64,000 nucleotides of DNA from Stenotrophomonas maltophilia (GCF_002205165.1 NZ_NIVS01000042.1:39577-103576); one strand, 5' to 3'. Shown: positions 1 through 9,644, numbered from the stretch's first letter. The notes: generated from the sequence alone by a model not told the origin. Numbers and translations are program-made.

Positions 1-767
1 CCGGCCAACGTGCCCTGTGCGATGAACTGCACCGCGCCGTAGATCACGGTGACGGTGATGATCATGGTGATCAGCGCGAACGGAATATCGCGGCGCGGGT
101 TCTTGTACTCGCCGGCGGCAGCCGGGATGTTCTCGAAGCCGGCGTAGGCATACAGCAGCAGGAGCGCTGCTTCGCCCATGCGCTGCAGATCGTGCGGGTC
201 CGGGCGTACGCCGGAGAAGGCCAGGTCGGTATCCACGTAGAACACGCCGATGGCCACGAACAGCACCAACGGCAGCAGCTTGCCGATCACCAGGATCACA
301 CCGGTGCGCGCGGCCGAGCGCACGCCGGCCACGTTCACCGCGGTGAGGAAGCCCAACGAGACCACGATGATCGCGATGCGGCCGATGTCATGCCCTGCCC
401 ACGGCCAGAAGCGCGCGACTGCATCGGCGAGTGCATTGCTGAGCGCGGCCGCCGAGCTGATCCGGGTCAGCCAGATCATCCAGCCGATCTCGAACCCGGC
501 GAACCGGCCGAACGCCTCGCGCGCATACAGATAGCTGCCGCCGGGCTCATCGAAGTAGCTGGCGGCCTGCGCGTAGCAGAGCACCAGCAGGGCGACCACG
601 ATGCCGGCGGCGACCACGCCCCACAGGCTGAAGGGACCGAGCAGGGCGACGGTGGCGGCTGGCAGCAGATAGATGCCACTGCCGATCACATCGTTGATCG
701 AGAGGCCGACGATCTGCCAACGGCTGACCGCGCGTTCGAGTTGCGGATCGGGCGGCGCAGTGCTCAA
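1..767 (-). CDS. APC-family amino acid permease, C-terminus cut by window edge
   Basis: Inner-membrane amino acid/polyamine/organocation transporter. About 255 N-terminal residues are visible and contain seven hydrophobic segments; the first carries the APC signature GSGIYLLP near residue 30. The start is a TTG at 767 that overlaps the upstream gene's TGA stop (TTGA), which implies translational coupling; no better in-frame start is visible. It is the last visible gene of a five-gene leftward operon whose other members act on murein peptides, so the cargo may be an amino acid released from them (L-Ala or Glu). That substrate guess is inference; the APC family assignment is firm. The C-terminal half lies outside the window. 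Confidence 0.88.
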   Translation of the reverse strand, partial: MSTAPPDPQLERAVSRWQIVGLSINDVIGSGIYLLPAATVALLGPFSLWGVVAAGIVVALLVLCYAQAASYFDEPGGSYLYAREAFGRFAGFEIGWMIWLTRISSAAALSNALADAVARFWPWAGHDIGRIAIIVVSLGFLTAVNVAGVRSAARTGVILVIGKLLPLVLFVAIGVFYVDTDLAFSGVRPDPHDLQRMGEAALLLLYAYAGFENIPAAAGEYKNPRRDIPFALITMIITVTVIYGAVQFIAQGTLA

Positions 768-1522
768 TGCACGCTCCCGGCCAGCACGGGCAGCTGCCAC
801 TCGGCCTGCAGGCGCTGGTATTCCGCGCGCGGCAGCAGCACGAAGCGCGGCCGCGCGCTGGCGTTCAACCACGCCAACAGCCTGGTCATGTGCGCAGGCT
901 CCATCGCGGTGCAGCCGGCGGTCGCCTCACCGGGTGTGCGCCACAGGTGGGCGAAGATGCAGCTGCCACGGCCGGGCGTCGCTTTCGGGTTGTGCTCGAT
1001 GACGAAGCCCTCGCGGTAGCGCACGTCGCCCTTGTTGTGCAGGTCCAGCCGCATCGGCTCGGTCGAGCCTTCCACCGCTTCAGCCCCGACCACCTCCGCA
1101 TCGACGATGCGGTTGTAGTACGGCGAATCCGGCACGTCCATGCAGTAGCTGGTGTCGCGCATCGGCTGGTAGGGCAGGCCGCTGGTGAGGCCGGGCGCAT
1201 AGCCGAAGGCCGGACCGATCGCGAAGATGCCGGCCGGGCTGCGGCCGTCGCCTTCCTGCTTCTGCGGCGTCCCAGGCTGGGCCGAGTGCAGTCCCTCGCC
1301 CCACGCGCTGCCGCTGCGGCCCACGGCCACCTCGAAGGCAGCGCCCTGCGGCTGCCAGCCCTTCGCGGTGCGCTCGAACGCCTGCAGCTTGCCTTGGGTG
1401 GCATCCCACCCGTCGGTGGTGACGACGACCAGCTGGGTGCTGCCCTCCAGCACGGCGGCGAAGACGGGCGCGGTGACAACCAGCAATACGGCGGCGGTGA
1501 CGGAACGGAACAGCGGCATCAT
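764..1522 (-). CDS. L,D-transpeptidase/YkuD-like secreted protein
   Basis: 252 residues with a signal peptide (about 1-23, ending VFAA). The C-terminal half has the YkuD-type catalytic pattern: His192 in AHLW followed by Cys204 in TAGCTAM, which is the Cys nucleophile position of L,D-transpeptidases. Family members make or cleave bonds to the meso-DAP of murein stem peptides in the periplasm; this subtype (COG3786-like) is poorly characterised and could act as an L,D-carboxypeptidase. ATG at 1522 is chosen over upstream codons because it is preceded by a GGAG and begins the signal peptide. It lies 17 bases after the RpiR gene and overlaps the permease start, so it belongs to the same operon. 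Confidence 0.82.
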   Translation of the reverse strand: MMPLFRSVTAAVLLVVTAPVFAAVLEGSTQLVVVTTDGWDATQGKLQAFERTAKGWQPQGAAFEVAVGRSGSAWGEGLHSAQPGTPQKQEGDGRSPAGIFAIGPAFGYAPGLTSGLPYQPMRDTSYCMDVPDSPYYNRIVDAEVVGAEAVEGSTEPMRLDLHNKGDVRYREGFVIEHNPKATPGRGSCIFAHLWRTPGEATAGCTAMEPAHMTRLLAWLNASARPRFVLLPRAEYQRLQAEWQLPVLAGSVH

Positions 1523-1539
1523 CGTGGCGGACTCCAGGA

Positions 1540-2394
1540 TCAGCTGTCGATCAAATGTTCGATCCGTTCCAGGTTCACCCCGAGCTGGCGGTGGCGGTCC
1601 GGGTTGGCGTGGCACAGCAGGACGAAGACAACATCCAGCAGCGCCTGCAGAGAAGAACGGTACAGCAGTTGTGCCACGTGCGGTGCCGGGTCGTGGGCGC
1701 ACAGCACCAGGCTGGCATCGGCATGCGCGCGCAGCGGGTTGGCGCTGTGGCGGGTGATGGACACCACCTTGCCGCCCATGTCCTGGAACTGGCGCGACAG
1801 CTGGAACAATTGCGGCAGCTTGCCGAACTCGGAGAACACCAGCATCGCATCGCCGGGCCGCGCGGCCGAGAGGTTGGCCATCATCAGGATCGGATCGGCG
1901 TGGTGCACGGTGAGCATGCCCAGCAGCGACAGGCGCATGGCGAATTCGCGGGCGTACAGGCCGTCATCGCCCAACCCGTAGACGAACACCTTGGGCGCGC
2001 CGTCGATCAGCTGCACGATGGCCTCGATGTCGGCCTGCGGATTGGCCAGCCAGGTTTCCTCCTCGGCGGCGGCCTTGCTCGCACGCAGGCGCTCGGCGAC
2101 CTGGGCGAAGCTGTCGGCCGCCGCGGGCGGGGGCGGGCGGCTGTGCGGGTCGCTGCCGGCGCGGGCGACGGCCTCCCCGATGGAGTACTTGAGGTCGGGG
2201 TAGCCTTTGAAGCCCAGCTTCTGGCTGAACTTGACCACGCTGGACTGGCTGATGCCCAGCGCGCTGGCCAGCTGTTGGGAGGAGTAGTCGCGCAGAAGGT
2301 GGGCGTTGTCGAGAATGAAATCCGCGATGCGGCGTTCGATCGCCGACATGTGGTCACGCTCGGAGCGGATTTTCACCAAGGGCGGCATGGGCAC
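1540..2394 (-). CDS. MurR/RpiR-family transcriptional regulator
   Basis: 284 residues: an N-terminal RpiR helix-turn-helix (about residues 16-90, including ALGISQSSVVKFSQKLGFKG) followed by a proline-rich linker and a SIS sugar-isomerase domain (about 125-270) that would bind a small ligand, classically a sugar phosphate such as MurNAc-6-P. It sits inside the operon, 4 bases after the epimerase gene, and is probably its local regulator. The likely targets are two AT-rich inverted repeats between this operon and the divergent transglutaminase gene. The natural ligand here could be a muropeptide or amino-sugar phosphate; that is inference. An internal Met16 is an alternative start. Confidence 0.88.
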   Translation of the reverse strand: MPMPPLVKIRSERDHMSAIERRIADFILDNAHLLRDYSSQQLASALGISQSSVVKFSQKLGFKGYPDLKYSIGEAVARAGSDPHSRPPPPAAADSFAQVAERLRASKAAAEEETWLANPQADIEAIVQLIDGAPKVFVYGLGDDGLYAREFAMRLSLLGMLTVHHADPILMMANLSAARPGDAMLVFSEFGKLPQLFQLSRQFQDMGGKVVSITRHSANPLRAHADASLVLCAHDPAPHVAQLLYRSSLQALLDVVFVLLCHANPDRHRQLGVNLERIEHLIDS

Positions 2395-2398
2395 GGGG

Positions 2399-3508
2399 TC
2401 AGGACCACCGCCGCGGCGTGATCATGTCCAGCCCACGCACCTCGGTGATGCCCAGCCCGGGCGCATCGCTGATGGTGATTTCCGATTCGTTGAAGTTGAC
2501 CCCACCGGTCACCGGGTTGAACTGGCCCAGCGACGGACCGTCCAGATCCACCTTGGTGATGATGTCGCTCTTGGCGACGGCCAGGTGCACGGCGGCCGCC
2601 ACGGAAATACTCGATTCGATCATGCAGCCGATCATGCACGGCACCCCGTAGATCGCGGCGATATCGGCGATGCGGATCGCATTGGAGAGGCCGCCGGTCT
2701 TCATCAGCTTGATGTTGATGATGTCGGCCGCGCGCTGCTGGATCAGGTCGAACACCTGGCCGGGATTGAACACGCTTTCATCGGCCATCACCGGGGTGTT
2801 GACCCGGTCGGTGACGTACTTCAGGCCGCTTATGTCGGCCGCCTTGACCGGCTGCTCCAGCAGTTCCAGCACCACGCCGGCCTCTTCCAGCGCCCGCATC
2901 GCGTGCACGGCCTGCTTGGCCGTCCAGCCCTGGTTGGCGTCCAGGCGCAGCAGGGCGCGGCCCTGTACCGCGGCATGGATCGCCTTGACCCGTTCGATAT
3001 CCAGGCCGATGTCTTTGCCGACCTTGATCTTCAACGACTCGAATCCGCGTTCGATCGCCGAGAGCGAGTCGGCCACCATCTTGTCGATGTAGTCCACGCT
3101 GATGGTGATGTCGGTGGTGATCACCGGGTCGCCGCCGCCGAGCATGCGGTACAGCGGCGCGTTGTGCAGCTGCGCCCACAGATCGTAAACCGCGATCTCC
3201 ACCGCCGCCTTGGCGCTGGTGTTGCGCTCCATGGAGCTCTGGATCAGGCCGCAGAGCCGGTTGAGGTTGGCCACGTCCTCGCCGATCAGGCGCGGTTTGA
3301 TGAAGCCGTCGATGGCCTCGATGATCGAGCCGTGCGTGTCCCCGGTGATCACCGCCGTCGCTGGCGCCTCACCGTAACCGGTGTGGCCGCTGTCGGTACG
3401 GACCAGCACCACCACATCTTCGACGGTGTCCACGGTGCGCAGCGCGGTCTTGAACGGGGTCTTCAACGGCACGCGCAGCATGCCGAGTTCGATGTCGGTG
3501 ATCTTCAT
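2399..3508 (-). CDS. Dipeptide epimerase (L-Ala-D/L-Glu epimerase, enolase superfamily)
   Basis: 369 residues, normal length for the family. Converts L-Ala-D-Glu from murein to L-Ala-L-Glu in the cytoplasm so that ordinary dipeptidases can split it. The muconate-lactonizing-subgroup residues are all visible: the K160-x-K162 acid/base motif in SLKIKVGKD, metal ligands D190 (LRLDANQGW), E218 (LLEQP) and D243 (MADES), the second lysine K267 (INIKLMK), and a C-terminal DLDGP motif typical of Ala-Glu epimerases. The ATG follows directly on the stop of the NlpC/P60 gene (TGAATG) and the stop is 4 bases before the RpiR start, so the three are co-translated. Equivalent to E. coli ycjG and B. subtilis ykfB in role. 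Confidence 0.92.
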   Translation of the reverse strand: MKITDIELGMLRVPLKTPFKTALRTVDTVEDVVVLVRTDSGHTGYGEAPATAVITGDTHGSIIEAIDGFIKPRLIGEDVANLNRLCGLIQSSMERNTSAKAAVEIAVYDLWAQLHNAPLYRMLGGGDPVITTDITISVDYIDKMVADSLSAIERGFESLKIKVGKDIGLDIERVKAIHAAVQGRALLRLDANQGWTAKQAVHAMRALEEAGVVLELLEQPVKAADISGLKYVTDRVNTPVMADESVFNPGQVFDLIQQRAADIINIKLMKTGGLSNAIRIADIAAIYGVPCMIGCMIESSISVAAAVHLAVAKSDIITKVDLDGPSLGQFNPVTGGVNFNESEITISDAPGLGITEVRGLDMITPRRWS

Positions 3509-4954
3509 TCAGGGGTTCTGTGGCCGAAGGCGCTGGATGTTGGTGATGCGGTCGATGTAGCTCACGGTATCGCTGGCCATCATCGGCTCCAGCGGAGTGA
3601 CCGACACGCCGTTGAGATGCGCCTGCACGCGCGTGCCGTCCGCGCCGAGCCAGCCGCCGCCGGCGGTGTCATGGATCAGCCAGGTGCGGCCGTCGATATG
3701 GCCGATGGCCATCATCACGTGGCCGGGGATGTAGACCAGGTCGCCCACCTGCAGTTGTTTTACAGCGGCATCGCGCGTGGCCTTGCCGTCCTTCGCGGTG
3801 AAGGCGATGCGGTCCAATGCCGGGCTGATCGCCTGCGCGCTGGTGTTGCGCGGCATCAGCACGCCGACGCTGCGGTAGATCTCCGAGACGAAGCCACTGC
3901 AGTCGCGGGTGTCGTAATCGTGGCCCCAGCCATAGCGCTCGCCGAGGAACTTGAAGGCCTGGGTGAGCAGCGTCCGCGGGGTCAGCGGCAGGTAGTCATC
4001 GGCGGTGTCCTGCGAGCGCGGCAGCAGCGCGGGCACCAGCGCCAGCCGTCCATCGGCCTCGCGCACCGGCAGCTGCACCACATGCGCGGCGTGGGCCTGC
4101 TGGCCGTTGACGGTCTTCTCCAGCGGCCAGTCGGCGATCACCGGCAGGCGCACGCCCATGTCCAGCTGCAGCCGCGACACGCGCGGTTCCTCAGGCGTGT
4201 ACGCCGTGAACGCCGTGGCGCCAGTGACCACGCGGTAGGGACCGCGCTGGCCGTAGCCGAGCACGGTGTCGGCATCGCCGATGCCCACGAAGCGCTTCTC
4301 GATCCATGCCGAATAGCGCTCGCTGGTGATGAACAGCCAGCGCCCGTCAGCGCTTTCATGCAGCACCGCCACCGCATCGCCGGGGAACAGCGCCGACTCC
4401 TGGAAGCGGTCGATGTCGGTGTCGCCCTGGCTGCTGAACACCCGCAACGCGGTCGGGAACGCCCGCAGCGCGGCGCGATGGGTGACCAGGCCGTACTGCA
4501 GGGGGCGCTGCGCCGGTATCGCGGCGAGGGCCAGGTTGGCGATGGTCTCGCTGCGCTGCTGGTCGCTGATGGTCTTGCCATCCTGACCGTACAACGTGCG
4601 CTCCGGCCACCTGGAGAGCGATTGGATGCTGCCCAGCACCTGCTCGCGCGGCAGTTGCGCCGGCAATGCGCGCAGATTGTGGATAGAGGCATCCTCGGCC
4701 CGCATGCGGGCGTTCTGCGCGGCGATCCCGGCGCGATCGAGAATCACGCGGTCCGGGTCGGGCAGGCGATCGGCCCAGAAACCGGGAGCGAGATACGCCT
4801 CGCGCAGGGCGATGACCCCGCCGAAGTCGGGACCGGGCGCGGCACGGGGGGCCTCGGCCCACGCGGGCGCCAGCGTGGCCGCAAGGACCGCCGCCAGCAC
4901 GGCGCGCGACAGCCAGCGGGACCGCACGGGGCGGTGGGGGGAAGCCTGGATCAT
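3509..4954 (-). CDS. NlpC/P60 family murein endopeptidase with SH3-like domains
   Basis: About 481 residues with a signal peptide (LAAVLAATLAPAWA). The middle (roughly 160-320) looks like bacterial SH3-type modules, and the C-terminal NlpC/P60 domain has the catalytic Cys352 (TRDCSGFVSEIY) and His412 (IPGHVMMAIG) with a third polar residue in WLIHDT. The architecture is that of gamma-D-glutamyl-L-diamino-acid endopeptidases such as YkfC, which release L-Ala-D-Glu for the downstream epimerase. First gene of the leftward operon; a strong AGGAGG lies just upstream. GTG at 4957 (8 bases from AGGAGG) is an equally good start; ATG 4954 is given here. Confidence 0.88.
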   Translation of the reverse strand: MIQASPHRPVRSRWLSRAVLAAVLAATLAPAWAEAPRAAPGPDFGGVIALREAYLAPGFWADRLPDPDRVILDRAGIAAQNARMRAEDASIHNLRALPAQLPREQVLGSIQSLSRWPERTLYGQDGKTISDQQRSETIANLALAAIPAQRPLQYGLVTHRAALRAFPTALRVFSSQGDTDIDRFQESALFPGDAVAVLHESADGRWLFITSERYSAWIEKRFVGIGDADTVLGYGQRGPYRVVTGATAFTAYTPEEPRVSRLQLDMGVRLPVIADWPLEKTVNGQQAHAAHVVQLPVREADGRLALVPALLPRSQDTADDYLPLTPRTLLTQAFKFLGERYGWGHDYDTRDCSGFVSEIYRSVGVLMPRNTSAQAISPALDRIAFTAKDGKATRDAAVKQLQVGDLVYIPGHVMMAIGHIDGRTWLIHDTAGGGWLGADGTRVQAHLNGVSVTPLEPMMASDTVSYIDRITNIQRLRPQNP

Positions 4955-4983
4955 CACGCGGTCACCCTCCTCAGGAAGCATCA

Positions 4984-5027
4984 GGAATATTTATTCCTTT
5001 TTTCGGCGAAAGCAAGAATAAATTATT
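4984..5027. promoter_or_regulatory. Two AT-rich inverted repeats, candidate RpiR operators
   Basis: GGAATA-TT-TATTCC (4984-4997) is a perfect inverted repeat; AATAA-A-TTATT (5017-5027), preceded by G, repeats the GAATA half-site about 30 bases away. They stand out as AT-rich islands in GC-rich DNA, exactly between the start of the NlpC/P60-epimerase-RpiR operon and the divergent transglutaminase gene. RpiR regulators bind short palindromes of this type, so they are the likely operators of the locus. The repeats are seen; the binding is inferred. Confidence 0.55.
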
Positions 5028-5101
5028 GACCGGCTATCAGGCCCGTGTTACACAGCGATTACCCCACCCGCACCTTGGGAAGTGTCGCCGTGGATCCTGT
5101 G

Positions 5102-6574
5102 ATGCGCAAACCGCGATTGCCTCTGCCTGCTGTCTGGTGCCTGTGCGCTGGTCTGCTGGCGACGCCGTGGGGGCTGGCCGCCGCGCCGGCCGCGCTGCCG
5201 ACGGTGATTGCCGGCATCGACCGCGGTGCGTTCGCGCAGGCCGAGGCCGACATCGCCACGGCGTTGCAGGATCCGAGCCTGTCGGCAGCGGATCGTCAGG
5301 CCTACGCCTTCGAGCGCGAACGCATGCGTCGCATGCGACTGGATTTCACCCTGGATGCGGCGGCCGCCAAGGCGCAGCTGCGCAAGCAGATTCCCGACCT
5401 TCGCGATGACGAATTCGCGCGCTGGGATTCTGCCGGCCTGATCGAACACCTGGATATCGATGGTCATCGCCGCTATTTCAAACGCGCGCCGTCCAACCTG
5501 TTCCGGATCAGTGCCGAGGCACGCGCGCGGCGCGCACCCGACGCCCCGGTGCCCAAGGACGGCCCGTACGAGCATCTGCACCCGCACCACGAAGAGATCG
5601 TCGCCGCCGCCCGCGCCGCGGGCGCGACCAGCGTGGTGCCGCGCCGCGTCGAGGTAACCCAGTCGCTGGTGGTCAAGGCGGATGCCGTGCCCGCCGGGGA
5701 AACGATCCGCGCGTGGATTCCGTACCCGCGCGCGCTCCCGGGCCAGCAGGACGACATCACCTGGATCGCGAGTACCCCGACCGGCGCGCAGGTGGCCCCC
5801 GACGCCACGCTGCAGCGCACTGCCTACCTGGAGCGCACCGCGGTGGCCGGCACGCCCACCGAGTTCCAGATCCGCTACGCGGTCACCGTGTACGCGCGGC
5901 ACATCGCGATCGATCCGGCTGCGGTCCGGCCGACGCCGGACGATCCGGCACTGCAGCCTTACCTCGCCGAGCAGGCCCCGCACGTGGTGTTTACCCCGGC
6001 GCTGCGTGCGTTCTCGCAGCAGGTGGTCGGCACCGAGACCGATCCGTATCGCATCGTGCAGAAGCTGTTCGATGCCGTGGATCGGATCCCGTGGGCCGGT
6101 GCACGCGAGTACGCAACGATCTCCAACATCAGCGATTACGCCCTGCATGCCGGCCATGCCGATTGCGGGCAGCAGACCCTGCTGTTGATCGCGCTGCTGC
6201 GCCTGAACGGCATTCCCGCGCGCTGGCAGTCGGGCATGGTCTATTCGGACGATGCGGTCGGCTACAACAACCTGCACGACTGGGGCGCGGTGTACCTGGC
6301 GCCGTACGGCTGGGTGCCGATGGATGTCACCACCGGGCGCCTGGACAGTGCGCAGCCGGCGCTGCGTGATTTCTATCTGGGCGGGCTGGATGCCTATCGC
6401 ATCGCCTTCAACGATGACTACGGCCAGCCGCTGGTGCCGGCCAAGCAGCACTTCCGTTCGGACACGGTGGATTCCCAACGGGGTGAGGCCGAGTGGTCCG
6501 GTGGCAACCTGTACTTCGATCAATGGAACTACGACTTCCAGTCGCACGTGGTGCCACTGGAGGCCAAGCGGTAA
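5102..6574 (+). CDS. Secreted transglutaminase-like cysteine protease
   Basis: 490 residues with a signal peptide (WCLCAGLLATPWGLAAA). The C-terminal transglutaminase-core fold has a complete triad: Cys355 (HADCGQQ), His392 (NNLHDWG) and Asp408 (PMDVTT). Such proteins generally hydrolyse or transfer amide bonds in peptides; in this setting a role in trimming murein peptides in the periplasm is plausible but unproven. It is divergent from the endopeptidase operon and is followed after 43 bases by the TonB receptor gene, suggesting one transcript. ATG 5102 is chosen because it opens the signal sequence; a GTG at 5090 is possible and no strong ribosome site decides it. Confidence 0.82.
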   Translation: MRKPRLPLPAVWCLCAGLLATPWGLAAAPAALPTVIAGIDRGAFAQAEADIATALQDPSLSAADRQAYAFERERMRRMRLDFTLDAAAAKAQLRKQIPDLRDDEFARWDSAGLIEHLDIDGHRRYFKRAPSNLFRISAEARARRAPDAPVPKDGPYEHLHPHHEEIVAAARAAGATSVVPRRVEVTQSLVVKADAVPAGETIRAWIPYPRALPGQQDDITWIASTPTGAQVAPDATLQRTAYLERTAVAGTPTEFQIRYAVTVYARHIAIDPAAVRPTPDDPALQPYLAEQAPHVVFTPALRAFSQQVVGTETDPYRIVQKLFDAVDRIPWAGAREYATISNISDYALHAGHADCGQQTLLLIALLRLNGIPARWQSGMVYSDDAVGYNNLHDWGAVYLAPYGWVPMDVTTGRLDSAQPALRDFYLGGLDAYRIAFNDDYGQPLVPAKQHFRSDTVDSQRGEAEWSGGNLYFDQWNYDFQSHVVPLEAKR

Positions 6575-6617
6575 ACGGCGGTATCCACGATTCCACATCT
6601 GCAGGAGAGAGCAGGGA

Positions 6618-9600
6618 ATGAACGTAAATCGATTGAAGCGGGCGGCGCTGTGCGTTGCGCTCGGGGCGTGTCTGGGCAGCCTGGTACCGATGACGGCCTC
6701 GGCACAGAATGTCAGCGGTGCTGTCGCCGGGCGTGCCACGGCAGGTGACCAGGTGACGGTGGTCAGCAATGCCACCGGGCTGACCCGTACGGTCACCGCC
6801 AGTGCCGATGGCAGCTACCGTCTGGGCCAGTTGCCGGTCGGCGACTACCAGCTGCAGCTGAGCCGTGATGGCCAGAAGCTGGGCGAGCCGTTCGCGGTGA
6901 GCGTGGCGGTCGGCGGTACCACCACGGTCAACCTGGCCAGCAGCGGCGATGTCGTCAACCTCGATGCACTGCAGGTGATCGGTGCCCGCGTGGTCAACCG
7001 CGTGGATGTGTATTCCACCGAAACCTCGTTCAACGTCAACCGTCAGGAGCTGTCACGCCTGCCGGTGGCGCAGGACCTGTCGGCGGTGGCGCTGCTGGCG
7101 CCCGGCGTCGTGGGCGGCAACTCCTCCTTCGGCGGCCTGTCCTTCGCCGGTTCTTCGGTGGCGGAGAACGCGGTCTTCATCAATGGCCTGAACGTCACCG
7201 ACATGTACACCCGCCGGGGCTTCTCCAGCGCGCCGTTCGGGTTCTTCAACGAATTCCAGGTCAAGACCGGTGGCTACTCGGTGGAGTTCGGCCGTTCCAC
7301 CGGCGGCGTGATCAACGCGGTGACGCGCTCGGGCACCAATGAGTTCCAGGGCGGCGTGGAAGTCACTGCCGAACCCAGCGCGCTGCGCTCCAGCCCGCGT
7401 GACCATTTCCATCGCGATGGCACGCCGCATTCGTATGCCAGCCGGGACAACAACTCGTTCCTGAAGACCAACGTCTGGGGTTCCGGCCCGATCATCAAGG
7501 ACAAGCTGTTCCTGTTCGCGATGTATGAGGACCGCGACGACACCGGCCACAACACCTCGTCCGATGCGTTGAGCTGGTTCAAGAACAAGAGCGACAACGG
7601 CTTCTGGGGCGCCAAGCTGGACTGGAACATCAACGACAACCACAGCCTGGCACTGCTGGCGTTCTCCGACGAAGGCGAGATCACCAACGGCGCGTACAAC
7701 TACGATTGGGATGACGATCAGATCGGTGCCTGGGGCGGCGATTCGGTCACCGAAACCGGTGGCAAGAACTGGTCGGCGACCTACACCGGCCACTTCGGCG
7801 AGAACTTCACCGCGCGCGCGATGGTGGGCGAGAACAACCAGCGGGCCTTCACCAACTCCTCGCTGGATGAAGCGTGCAGCCCGGTGTTCACCGACGCCAG
7901 CTACGCGCCACGCCTGGGCCAGCTCAACGGCCTGCGCGCCGGCTGTCATCCCACCGGCACCGCGGTCGCCGAACGCGACGACACCCGTGAGGTCGCGCGG
8001 CTGGACTTCGAATGGCAGCTGGGCACGCACCTGCTGCGCTTCGGCGTGGACCGTGAGCTGATGACCACCAAGCAGTCCACCCGCTACCCGGGGCCGACCC
8101 AGCTCAGCTACACCGCCTACGTCGCCCGCCCCGGCGATGAAGTGTGGGACGGCGCCAATGCCTATGTGCCGGTGGGCGTGACCGAGATGCTGCGTGCGCG
8201 CAACCGCGTCTCCGGCGGCACCTTCGAGACCGAAGCCAACGCGTTCTACCTGGAAGACATCTGGAACATCACCCCGAACCTGATGTTGAACCTTGGCGTG
8301 CGCTGGGACCGCTTCGAGAACCGCACCGCTGATGGCGACGCCTTCATCGAGATGGACGACCTGATCGCGCCGCGCTTCGGTTTCTCGTGGGACATGAAGG
8401 GCGACGGCAGCACCAAGCTGTTCGGCAACGCCGGCCGCTACTACCTGCCGGTGACCAACAACATCAACGTCAACTTCGCTGGCGGCCTCACCGACGAGTA
8501 TTCCTACTACGTACTCAACGGCTGGCAGCAGCAGGCCAACCCGGTCACCGGCGCGCCGTACATGGCCCCGGTCATCGGCCAGCAGATCGGCCCGGTCGAT
8601 ACCCGCATGAACACCGGCGCGGCCGATCTGCGCCAGAGCGTGGACAAGGACCTGAAGGCGGTCTACCAGGATGAGTACATCCTCGGCTTCCAGACCATGA
8701 TCAACCAGGCCTGGTCGTGGGGCGTCAATGCCACCTACCGCAAGATGGACCGCGCGCTGGATGACATGCGCATCAACCACACCCCGTGTGGCCCGACCGG
8801 CACCACCCTGTGGCCGATCGCCAACCCGGGCGAGAGCCTGACGATCTGGGGCGATTCCAGCATCGGCTGCGCCACCGAGGGCTGGATCACCATCGATACC
8901 TCCAAGGATGGCTACCGCAAGGGCGGCAGCCTGGAGGTGGTCGGCTACTCCAAGCCCAAGCGCACCTACAAGGCCCTGGAGTTCCAGATCGACCGCGCGT
9001 GGGATGAGAAATGGCTGTTCAACGCGTCCTACCTGTGGTCGCGCAGCGATGGCAACTTCGAAGGCCCGGTCAACTCGGATACCAACTACGGCGACACCGG
9101 CATGGTCCAGCACTGGGATCATCCGTCCAACAACCAGCGCTATGGCCCGCTGTTCAACGACTTCCACCATCAGTTCAAGTTCCGCGCCGCCTACGCGCTG
9201 AACGAGCAGTGGTCGTTCGGCACCACGCTGCAGGTGCTGTCCGGTGGCCCGATCACGGCCTTCGGCGTGATGTGGCCCAACGATACGGTCGCCGGTGGCA
9301 GCACCTCCAGCGAAGGCAGCGGCGGTGGCACCGGCTGGCTGTGCGTGGCCAACTGCTCGGGTCCGTACAACCAGCGCCAGTTCGAGTACAGCCCGCGCGG
9401 TGCGTTCGGTCGTCTGCCATGGACGTGGACCATGGGCGCCAATGTCACCTGGCGTCTGCCGGTGGAGGGCATCGACCTGAGCGCACGCCTGTCGGTCTAC
9501 AACCTGTTCAACAACCAGACCGTCATCAACGTGCACCAGCGCTATGAGGCCCAGCCGGGCCAGGTGCGTGAGAACACCTTCAACACCGGCACCCGCTGGC

Positions 9601-9644
9601 AGGCGCCGCGCTACACGCAGCTGATGGTGACCTGGAACTTCTGA
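6618..9644 (+). CDS. Oar-like TonB-dependent outer membrane receptor
   Basis: 1008 residues. Signal peptide 1-30 (ending TASAQ), a carboxypeptidase-regulatory-like beta-sandwich (about 31-105), a plug domain (about 115-225, with NAVFINGLNV and GRSTGGVINAVTRSG), then a long beta-barrel ending in aromatic Phe (MVTWNF), the usual outer-membrane sorting signal. It imports a ligand across the outer membrane using TonB-ExbBD energy. The neighbours, all murein-peptide enzymes, suggest peptidoglycan fragments or peptides as ligand; this is inference, since Oar-like receptors are mostly uncharacterised. ATG 6618 follows AGGAGAGAGCAGGGA and begins the signal peptide; longer in-frame extensions overlap the upstream gene and are rejected. 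Confidence 0.93.
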   Translation: MNVNRLKRAALCVALGACLGSLVPMTASAQNVSGAVAGRATAGDQVTVVSNATGLTRTVTASADGSYRLGQLPVGDYQLQLSRDGQKLGEPFAVSVAVGGTTTVNLASSGDVVNLDALQVIGARVVNRVDVYSTETSFNVNRQELSRLPVAQDLSAVALLAPGVVGGNSSFGGLSFAGSSVAENAVFINGLNVTDMYTRRGFSSAPFGFFNEFQVKTGGYSVEFGRSTGGVINAVTRSGTNEFQGGVEVTAEPSALRSSPRDHFHRDGTPHSYASRDNNSFLKTNVWGSGPIIKDKLFLFAMYEDRDDTGHNTSSDALSWFKNKSDNGFWGAKLDWNINDNHSLALLAFSDEGEITNGAYNYDWDDDQIGAWGGDSVTETGGKNWSATYTGHFGENFTARAMVGENNQRAFTNSSLDEACSPVFTDASYAPRLGQLNGLRAGCHPTGTAVAERDDTREVARLDFEWQLGTHLLRFGVDRELMTTKQSTRYPGPTQLSYTAYVARPGDEVWDGANAYVPVGVTEMLRARNRVSGGTFETEANAFYLEDIWNITPNLMLNLGVRWDRFENRTADGDAFIEMDDLIAPRFGFSWDMKGDGSTKLFGNAGRYYLPVTNNINVNFAGGLTDEYSYYVLNGWQQQANPVTGAPYMAPVIGQQIGPVDTRMNTGAADLRQSVDKDLKAVYQDEYILGFQTMINQAWSWGVNATYRKMDRALDDMRINHTPCGPTGTTLWPIANPGESLTIWGDSSIGCATEGWITIDTSKDGYRKGGSLEVVGYSKPKRTYKALEFQIDRAWDEKWLFNASYLWSRSDGNFEGPVNSDTNYGDTGMVQHWDHPSNNQRYGPLFNDFHHQFKFRAAYALNEQWSFGTTLQVLSGGPITAFGVMWPNDTVAGGSTSSEGSGGGTGWLCVANCSGPYNQRQFEYSPRGAFGRLPWTWTMGANVTWRLPVEGIDLSARLSVYNLFNNQTVINVHQRYEAQPGQVRENTFNTGTRWQAPRYTQLMVTWNF

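Noticed and set aside
2306..5029. Long plus-strand frame across the leftward murein-peptide operon
   Set aside because: Covers three recognisable genes on the other strand and has low-complexity His/Arg/Gly content, the mark of an antisense frame.
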